From NCBI GenBank assembly GCA_010015655.1, contig ML976737.1:123606-159699 (forward strand): DNA of 36,094 bases. Direction: 5' to 3'. Position numbers and translations under genes: made by a program. Source of the stretch: Bimuria novae-zelandiae CBS 107.79. Lineage: Eukaryota > Ascomycota > Dothideomycetes > Pleosporales > Didymosphaeriaceae. The notes beneath the pieces were generated by a model, which had not been told where the DNA came from, ran no database searches, and saw only the letters and a list, made by a program, of their open reading frames with translations. This document shows positions 29,515 through 36,094 of this stretch, one piece after another; position 1 is the first letter of the stretch; each line of letters begins with the position of its first letter.

Positions 29515-30800
29515 AAATAATTATAGCACTTTTTTGGCATTGCGTTCTACTTTCTTATACTTTCTTTTAGCCTTATATTCCTTTATAGCTGCGCGCTTTT
29601 CTACGTTAACCTGGTCTTGCTCTACCTTCTCCCTCGCCCGCTTCTTACACTTCTCTTCTACGATCTTCTCCTTATATATCTTATTAGCATGTGCTAACTC
29701 CTTCATCTTAGCCTTTTCTAGTTCCTCATCTTGCCTCTCTTGTTCTGTAATAGCTACGCGAGCGCGCGCCTCTTAGAAGGCTCTAGGTAACCATATTATC
29801 GCTCTACCGTAATACTCCTAATACTATTACAGGCTAATTGCCTGCTAGCCTGCTTTTCACGCTTCTTATTCTAGTATAGCTGCTTACGCAAGATATTATT
29901 TTCGCTATAAAAAAGTTTAATTTAAGTTATAAGGTAGTAAATAGTTTAAACTAGCTTTCGCGCACCTACACTGCGCAGATCCTTTACCTCTATATGTAGT
30001 GTACTATAAGTTTTAAGCTAATCTTCTATAGAATAACCTATAGAAATAAGGAAATCTAATCCTAAGTTTTTAGGAATTATATAGTAGAACGTATTAAGTA
30101 TAATATTAGGATTTACTAGGAATATGCTAGTAGCTAAGAAGGATTTCTTTATACGCTCTTTTATAAACGTAGTAACCTAGATAGGCTAGAATAAGTTAAA
30201 AACGTTACTTTTTAATAGTAGGGATAGGTCTTAAGACTTTTAAAAATAGTTATTATGTTTACTACTCTAGTTAGGAGAGAGAAGCTTAAAGTAAATAATA
30301 TTTAATAATTATAAAATTTAAGTATTATAAAGAGGTAACAATACTAGTATAATCTAATTTTTATAATAGTATTTAAGGAATTCCTGCATTAGGTAACTAC
30401 TATAGCTATTTATAATTAAGAAGTAGTACTTTAACCTAGTCTTTAGCTTAGTATAACGGTTAAACACCTGCTCTTACTAGGCTAGTCTAATGTTATTATT
30501 TATCTATCTAGAAGGTAAAGAAGCCACGTAAATAGCGTGTTTTCTAGCCTTAATACCCGTCACTTAGTGGCTCTAGATAGTAGAGTTTTTTAATGTAAAA
30601 ATAATACTAGGAGGAAGAGTAGTACTATCTACGTAGATTATAGCTAAAAGGCGTACCTACTTACGTAAGCTATTTTAATAAGCCTACCTAACCTCCTTCT
30701 TATATTGACGCCTACTACAGTATATTTTAACCTACCTAGCATCCTAATCGCAAAGCCCTTTTTATTTATATTATATATATTCTCCTTTTTAATATTATAT
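29515..30800 (-). pseudogene. pogo-2 transposase (catalytic and C-terminal part)
   Basis: The minus strand shows ENIYNINKKGFAIRMLGRL near 30780-30725, then TTLPPSIIFTLKNS, HAIYVASLPSR, LIINSYSSYLMQEF and LLNIIYFKLLS. These are DDE_1 blocks of pogo transposases. The three catalytic Asp positions read Asn (AAT at 30766-30764, 30410-30408 and 30302-30300, minus strand); the last two are 36 codons apart, the first is in another frame. The tail at 29521-29706 is a Lys/Glu-rich coiled segment (EEKCKKRAREKVEQ) typical of fungal pogo transposase C-termini. The coding sequence is cut at 30801 by the inserted LTR-like element. Confidence 0.7.
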
Positions 30801-30962
30801 TGTTGCAAAAGGACACCTTGCTAGGGCTTTCTGCGCTAGTTAGGATTGATCTAAACAGCCAAGCAGCCAAGCACGCGATCCCCTAAATCCCTAAATAGCT
30901 TAGCGTCTTAGTAGAGCTTCCTCTTCTTAATAGACTTTATTTACAAGCTCCCTAATTAAAGT
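30801..30962 (+). repeat. Terminal repeat copy A
   Basis: The best preserved copy of the repeat, about 162 bp. It directly abuts copy B. Confidence 0.7.
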
Positions 30963-31147
30963 TATTGTAAAAGACACCTTACTAGAGCTTTCTACGCTAG
31001 CTAGGGTTAAGCTAAGTAGCTAAGCAGCCAAGCACGTGATCCCCTAAACCTATAAATAGCTAGTTATTATAGAGCTTTCTCTCCTTAATAGACTTTATTT
31101 TTAAGCTCCTTAATAGACTTTATTTTTAAGCTCCTTAATCGTTGTAA
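30963..31147 (+). repeat. Terminal repeat copy B, tandem to A
   Basis: Same sequence as copy A with RIP-like transitions. It also carries an internal duplication of the block AGACTTTATTTTTAAGCTCC (31090-31140). Confidence 0.7.
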
Positions 31148-31649
31148 CTATGCGCTATAGTTATAAGTATAGTACCTTTATAATACTTTATAATATACTT
31201 ACTTTATACTAACTAATAATTTTAGTAGTAAACTATTTTTTACTTTTTATTATTCTTACGCTTACGTCTCGACGCTTATAATTTATAATAGAGCTAAACT
31301 ATATAATAACTACTATAAAGCTTTTAGTAAGTAACTAACTTTTAAATTATAATTTATTTTTACCTTAGTACGCGTAGCTTAAGTACTACGTAAAAATTTA
31401 AAAGATATAAAATTATATTAACTTTAAGGCTCTTAAGTAGATAATTATATACGACTAGGCTTTAGAGCTACTAGATATAAATACTAAGGGCAAGCCCTAT
31501 ATGTAATAGCTTAAATACTATAAGCTAGAGTCTACTATTTATAGTTAGCTTATAATAAAGCTTTAGACACTCTAAAACTAGGTCTATATTATAGTTAAGT
31601 AAGTAGTAGACGCTATAGCCGCTAATTAAAGAACCTAAAAATAATTTCT

Positions 31650-32115
31650 GTCTAAGTAATAATAATTAGAAGGAGCAGGTATAACATATATATAAAGAGG
31701 TTACCCTATGCCCACAGAGCAGCAGAACAACAGACATAACTAAATAGCTATCCGAATGGAACCGCGCACACGCTAACGCTGTGCTCCTAGATCTCTTAGA
31801 GATAAAGGGTATATTACTAATAAAGGATTTCCCACGCTTAGCACTATAATACAACTATAAGTGGGCTTAGAGAGAGCTTAATAACCTATCGCGACCAGGC
31901 GCAGTCGCAACTCTATCTCTAGAGGGATATGCTCGCTGGCTCGCGCAGCTCGGCCAAACCATAAAGCACGCAGGCATGTACGCTACGCTTGGAGGGCGCA
32001 CTCCTAATGCGAACTACAAGTGCCCATGTAGAGCAAATAGCCAGCATCGATAGAAGCCTATAAAGTGCAACCGCCTACAGTATGCGCTCTAAGGAGAAGT
32101 ATCTTATAAGCTTTA
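31650..32115 (+). pseudogene. Unrecognised reading frame inside the LTR-like element
   Basis: An island with little RIP in which one forward frame reads almost continuously: EVTLCPQSSRTTDIT, LSEWNRAHANAVLLDLLEI, LSRPGAVATLSLEGYARWL, AGMYATLGGRTPNANYKC, then PCRANSQHR and KPIKCNRLQYAL. The few stops (TAG, TAA) sit where Gln or Trp would restore it. A Cys cluster (CPC, then C) could bind metal. I recognise no family. It may be a coding remnant carried by a non-autonomous element, or a captured host fragment. Confidence 0.45.
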
Positions 32116-32301
32116 TAATAAACCTATAAGTAAGAAGATTAGTAAAATTAAAAGCTGAATTTAAAAGGATTAATAGAAGGTATTATTAGCTAAGTTTAAG
32201 TAAAAGGGGTAGGTAGAAAACCTTTTAGAATTTTTAAAGAATATTAAAGCATAAAGTATAGTAAGTCTATAACTACCTATTTCCGTATTTATATACGCAG
32301 G

Positions 32302-32513
32302 TACTCGCACGGATCACGTTATAAGTAAATATTTACTCCTAAATATTTATTAAAGCTCTGTGGTAAAAGTACGCTACTCCTTTTATTTCTTTACTTTTTT
32401 ATATAAGTACTCGCGCGGGTTACGTTGCAAGTAAATAGTTATCCTTAAATATTTATTAAAGCTTTATAGTAGAAATACGCTACTCCTTATTTCTCTACTT
32501 TTCTTTATAGAAC
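32302..32513 (+). repeat. Tandem duplication of a 106-bp unit
   Basis: Two copies start TACTCGC at 32302 and 32408 and share AAATATTTATTAAAGCT and ACGCTACTCCTT blocks. Differences are mostly transitions. It lies in the interior of the LTR-like element. Confidence 0.75.
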
Positions 32514-32665
32514 TCTATATAATCTAGCTACTTAGACTAATTACCTAGTAAGCTAGGGATCTAAGCTAGACGCTTTTTAAGCTCTACGTATAATTTTGCT
32601 ACTATTTTTATTTTTTTTAAATTATTATTTAGCTTATTTTACTACGCTTTATAAGCTAAAAGGTA

Positions 32666-32831
32666 TATTATAAAAGGGTACCTTGCTAAAGCTTTTTACA
32701 CTAGTTAGGGTTAATTTAAATAGCTAAGTAGCTAAGCACGCGATTCCCTAAATTCCTAAATAGCTTAGTGTCTTAGTAGAGCTTCCTCTCCTTAATAGAC
32801 TTTGTTTACGAGCTCCCTATTCGAAGTTGAC
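32666..32831 (+). repeat. Terminal repeat copy C
   Basis: Right-hand copy of the repeat, starting TATTATAAAAGGG and ending GTTGAC. Its right half is less mutated than its left half. Confidence 0.7.
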
Positions 32832-32839
32832 TGTGCGCG

Positions 32840-33250
32840 ACGTATATTCTATAATTTTTTATTATAATAAGTTAAAGTATAGCCTATACTTATATACTAA
32901 TTTAGTATTATAATAATTAGAGTCTATTGCTATAGTTTATTAAGAGGTAAGTTAATTATTATAATAGTAAAGGAAGCGCATAATTTAGCTTTTAAAAATA
33001 TATTTTTACGTAATTATAAATGTAAAATTCTATACTATACACTTTATAAGTAGTAAGTAATACGTAGTAAGCTTTTTTATATATTTAACTAGGTTATCTT
33101 CTTACTGGTTATTAAGTTTATAGTTATTAAATATATTAACGTGTTAAGGGATTTACACGTCTTAGTGCGCGCATAATAATATTATATAAAAAATACTATA
33201 ATTTTTATAATATAAGTATATATAGGTTTTTTTTAGCTTCAGTATATTAA
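32840..33250 (-). pseudogene. pogo-2 transposase N-terminal region, separated by the insertion
   Basis: Beyond the inserted element the minus strand continues the pogo-2 interior up to its right terminus. Translation is too damaged for a firm match. Position alone says that the N-terminal DNA-binding part of the transposase should be here, since the visible part at 29515-30800 starts just before the first catalytic residue. Confidence 0.35.
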
Positions 33251-33370
33251 TTACTATAAGCGTATTACTTAATTTTAGCATAGTATTAAGTTATTACGCG
33301 TTAAAATATAGTGTAAATGTTGCGCGCCGGGCGTTTAGTGACTCCGGGCGTTTGGTGCACGGACACGGTA

Positions 33371-33836
33371 GGCTAACCCTCCACTATTCTAGGCGGCTGT
33401 GCGAAGCATGCATTTTAGTTTTACTCGTAGATATGCGCTGGCAACAATTAAAGCGAACTACGTTCACCGGTGTCTTACATGCTGTAAGGCAAATTGATAG
33501 GCTTGTCCATCTAAGCTTTAGTTCTATTTATTTTTGGTGTTTTTAATATTAGGCTAAACATCTGCACATTGTAGAGCCAAGCTTCACCGGTATGAGGCGA
33601 GAGCGACCAGCTCGCTTACAGACCACGTTGAGATGCAACCTGTAAGTTACATAATTGTACCTTGAGTCGTCACCGCTAGCAGGGAAGGCAGCCGACCCGC
33701 ACCAGAACTGACCTTGCAGACGCTTCGAGATACATAGAAATTGAGTGGGTAAGAGGTACATGTGGCACAACTCATCCCTACGCCACATCCTTAGCCACAG
33801 GTGCCGCCCCTGCAAACGCTAAAGACCCAAATAGTA
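33371..33836. other. Unassigned unmutated spacer between pogo-2 and pogo-3
   Basis: Moderate-GC, single-copy-looking sequence with no RIP. Two open frames of 64 and 88 codons occur, with no recognisable family. The inverted-repeat arm at 33603-33780 lies within it. Confidence 0.5.
33603..33780 (-). repeat. Right arm of the inverted repeat flanking the NLR-like gene
   Basis: Reverse-complement partner of 25791-25939, and the longer, less altered copy. With its partner it encloses about 8 kb containing the NLR-like gene and pogo-2. Confidence 0.75.
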
Positions 33837-35725
33837 CTCGCCCCACACGCCAACCGGAGGTTGGCCCTGCGCAGCCCAACGTAACTTCGCAGCCTAACGT
33901 AACTTTATATAGAGAATTAAAATTAATCTAGTCTTTTGACAGCGTAGACTTTAATTATATAGGCTAATATACAGTGGAGTTAGTGTAGCAAGTAGGGCAG
34001 GATCTACAGTCATCTCTCTAAGAGATAGGACCTATTAGGGCTAATTTTATAGGCTCTGCAAGTAGGCGTCCTTATACGTTTTTATAGCCTTTTAAGTAAC
34101 CTTTTAAGCCTTAAGTTTTATATATTAATTAATTACTTATCGCGCTGCTTTAATAGTTACTACACTACCTTTTTATACTAGCCTTTTATCTTTAATCTGC
34201 CTTTTTTAGCGTTGTTAAGCTGCTGCAGTAATATCTATAAGGTCGCGCTAGGCTAGCGCGAGACTATTAATTAGCAATTGCGAGCTTTCTAGGAATTTTA
34301 TAAGCCTCCTACTTAATATATTGCTTCTCTCTAGGGCGCGCGACATTTTTTGATGCTGCCGCTAATATACTATAAGTGTATTGACGATAGGGCTCGAATC
34401 AATAGCGGATAGAACTAATAGAGATAGCGTCTAGATAGGTGCTAGCAGCTTTATGTAAACAAGCTCTAAATTAAATAGAAAGATCCTAGCTTTCTCTTAG
34501 GCGCTTAGGATTATGCTGCGCTTAAATATATCTATCCTAATCCCATGGATCGCATGTAGAAATTTGACTTTATTAAAGTCTATGCAGCCAGTTCGGGTGG
34601 CTATCTCTATAGCCTTTTTATAATTCTGCTTTAATAGCTAAAAATAGACGACGTCTAGAGGCTGCAGATAATGTAATAAATATAGTAATAGTAAGAAGAG
34701 GAGTATCTTATAATTATCGCAGAACTATATAAACTTAATAGTAAGGTAGCTACTAAATCTATTAAATATAAGTAATTACTATATGCCTTTCTAGCGCGCG
34801 CGCGTTTATATTTTAAAAAACTTTAGCTACTTTATTAAGATAGAGTTATTAGCGTATCCTAATATTAATATAGCAATTATATAGCTATTAGGCAGCGCCG
34901 TATTTATATACTAGTAATAAAGGTAATTAACGGCCTATACGACGAGCATAGGTTCAAGCACCTCTTTATCGCTAGAGATTAATTTAATACTTGTAATATA
35001 ATTGCGCGACGTCTCTAACGCAGAGATATAAGGATAATTAAACTCTATAGTAATAATTTATTAATTACTACTAATGCCTATGCGGAAGCCGGTTTCGTCC
35101 ATATTATAGGTGTCTGATAGGGTGACGCTGTAGGTGTATATCACCTTTTTAAGCTTAATAAAATAATAGCTATAAGCTTTAAACGTTACTATTACTATAT
35201 AATTAATATGCTGCGACTTCTGCTTCATGCGGCGATAGTTTAGATTTCTTAATAGCTATCGCGATAGCTAGTCCTTACTAAGTAGGGGAGCTCTACCATC
35301 AGGGTGCGCGCGATTAAGGATATATTAAGTAGCACCTTTTAACTATAGTATAAGGTATAGTATGCTAATAGTGTTGTAGCAACGTATATATGACTTTAGC
35401 GCTTTATCCTAGGTCTCTGAAAGTCGTAGATTCGTGCCGCTGTAGTTATAGCAACTAATCCGGCCTCCAGCGCGCGCTTAAAGTCGCGAAACAGGCATGC
35501 TCTATTCGCGTGCTATAGCTGCAAAATTAGGTATTTCTAAGCTAGAAAAACTAGAAAGATAATTAGAGATACGCTACTTAATTTTATAGCTTTTGCTATA
35601 ATATTTAGGCATAGTTATAGGTTATTTATTAAGAAAATAGAAAAATCCGCGACGAAAAATTACGTTAGGCTATGAAGTTAAGTTGGGCTGCGCAGGGCCA
35701 ACCTCCGGTTGGCGTGTGGGGCGAG
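33837..35725 (-). mobile_element. pogo/Fot1-type DNA transposon pogo-3, best preserved
   Basis: 1,889 bp with TA at both sides (33835-33836, 35726-35727). Terminal inverted repeats of about 65 bp start CTCGCCCCACACGCC and differ at only a few positions. Each contains the palindromic AACCGGAGGTT and two copies of GCAGCCYAACGTAACTT. The transposase is on the minus strand. RIP is present in the interior but lighter than in pogo-1 and pogo-2. Confidence 0.9.
33960..35612 (-). pseudogene. pogo-3 transposase (DDE_1 family), lightly degraded
   Basis: It reads in one frame from ATG at 35612-35610. N-terminal DNA-binding region: IPNFAAIARE, SMPVSRL, ARAGGRISC, then LSKD.LSR.LLRN, as in pogo helix-turn-helix domains. 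Catalytic region: TYNMDETGFRIGI with the first Asp intact (codon 35099-35097, residue about 172), LLIFNRFSSYLTIKF with the second Asp changed to Asn (34763-34761), and LQPLDVVYF with the third Asp intact (34655-34653). Spacing is 112 and 36 codons, as in pogo-1. A block FNKVKFLHAIHGIRIDIFKRSIILSA follows. About two dozen in-frame stops, mainly at Gln or Trp positions, and the lost second Asp make it inactive. The C-terminal end is approximate. Confidence 0.8.
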
Positions 35726-35727
35726 TA

Positions 35728-36094
35728 AACGTGGACGCAGGTAACCCGACCACGCTAAAAGCTCGCTTAATTTTTTTTGCTAAGCCGACCACACCAAAGC
35801 TTTCCCCACCAACCTCTTCTTAACACCACCACACCCAGCACAAAACGGCTTTACAACATCTCCAAATGTCCAAATCACTGCAAAAATCAAGCGTACGTAA
35901 TTCCATTTGCTATATAATTGTGCTAATTGCTTCGCAGCCTGCCTATGTTCAATACCTGGCGCTTGGTAGGCTGCCTGAGGGCTGCCCTGCCTTGAACGTA
36001 AGGCAGCCTGTTCTCAACTTGTTCTGAGCTTGTTCTGAGCTTGTTCTGAACCTATTATCGTAACACACAGGACAGCGAACAGCTCTACCTAGGC
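35728..36094. other. Unassigned right flank
   Basis: Unmutated sequence of moderate GC content with no supported gene. It ends with a short minisatellite at 36008-36051. Confidence 0.5.
36008..36051 (+). repeat. Minisatellite of an 11-bp unit, about four copies
   Basis: The unit TGTTCTGAGCT is repeated head to tail; the two middle copies are exact and the outer copies vary (TGTTCTCAACT, TGTTCTGAACC). Confidence 0.8.

Larger units (their letters stand above)
30801..32831 (+). mobile_element. LTR-like element with three terminal-repeat copies, nested in pogo-2
   Basis: Copies of a roughly 162-bp repeat lie at 30801-30962, 30963-31147 and 32666-32831, all in the same orientation. Consensus start is TGTTGCAAAAGG and the shared core is CCAAGCACGCGATCCC. 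The first two are directly abutted; the third ends the element after about 1.5 kb of interior. The flanks TATAT (30796-30800) and TGTGC (32832-32836) could be one 5-bp target duplication if RIP made three transitions in the left copy. No reverse transcriptase was found, so this is probably a non-autonomous element. Polarity is inferred from the purine-rich CTAAAAGG before the third copy. Confidence 0.6.
29194..33368 (-). mobile_element. pogo-type DNA transposon pogo-2, interrupted by an LTR-like element
   Basis: Terminal inverted repeats of about 41 bp begin CCGTGTCCGTGCACC at both ends and contain a doubled AACGCCCG block. TA flanks both ends (29192-29193, 33369-33370). Without the 2-kb insertion at 30801-32831 the element is about 2.1 kb, normal for a pogo transposon. 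The transposase runs on the minus strand. The termini are unmutated while the interior is heavily RIP-altered. Confidence 0.85.

Noticed and set aside
29521..29706. 61-codon Lys/Glu-rich frame as a stand-alone protein
   Set aside because: Position and composition fit the C-terminal tail of the pogo-2 transposase.
29534..29776. 80-codon plus-strand frame with hydrophobic residues that looks like membrane segments
   Set aside because: It is the antisense of the Lys/Glu-rich transposase tail; antisense of AAR/GAR codons gives Leu, Phe and Ser.
1..36094. CRISPR arrays, tRNA or rRNA genes
   Set aside because: The regular 126-bp repeats are coding TPR units, not spacers between short repeats, and no cloverleaf or rRNA core sequence was recognised.

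Overview
This window looks like a piece of a filamentous ascomycete genome (Pezizomycotina; a dothideomycete would fit, but I cannot place the species). Three things point there: one intact, intronless HET / NB-ARC / TPR gene of the fungal NLR type; an F-box pseudogene; and long AT-rich stretches made of transposons riddled with C:G to T:A transitions, the mark of repeat-induced point mutation (RIP). In those stretches almost every old CAG/CAA/TGG codon reads as a stop, and conserved Asp and Cys codons have become Asn and Tyr.

Layout. 1-1545: moderate-GC sequence with an F-box pseudogene broken by two in-frame TAA codons. 2409-about 8790: a RIP-ruined Ty1/copia element on the minus strand (copia-1), split by a 1,830-bp pogo/Fot1 element with TA target duplications (pogo-1, 3221-5050). 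9094-18974: a small gag-only LTR element (LTR-2) carrying inside it a complete 7.7-kb Ty3/gypsy chromovirus (11003-18695; 161-bp LTRs; perfect CTTAA target duplication). 19314-25342: a second Ty1/copia element on the minus strand (copia-2; ATTAT target duplication). 25993-29034: the only intact gene, on the minus strand: a 1,013-residue HET / NB-ARC / TPR protein with seven nearly identical 42-residue repeats. 29194-33368: a second pogo element (pogo-2), itself interrupted by an LTR-like element with three terminal-repeat copies (30801-32831). 33837-35725: a third, much better preserved pogo element (pogo-3). 35728-36094: short unique sequence.

Reading as a whole: a probable non-self recognition gene sits in a roughly 3-kb GC-rich island between RIP-inactivated transposons, with a transposon terminus about 160 bp upstream of its start codon. 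Short inverted copies of one unrecognised sequence flank the island (25791-25939 and 33603-33780). Inside the tandem TPR array the DNA repeats are nearly identical, yet show none of the RIP damage seen a few hundred bases away.

Most transposon coding calls rest on my reading of conserved protein blocks through many stop codons. Their boundaries are approximate except where terminal repeats and target duplications fix them. No tRNA, rRNA or CRISPR was recognised.
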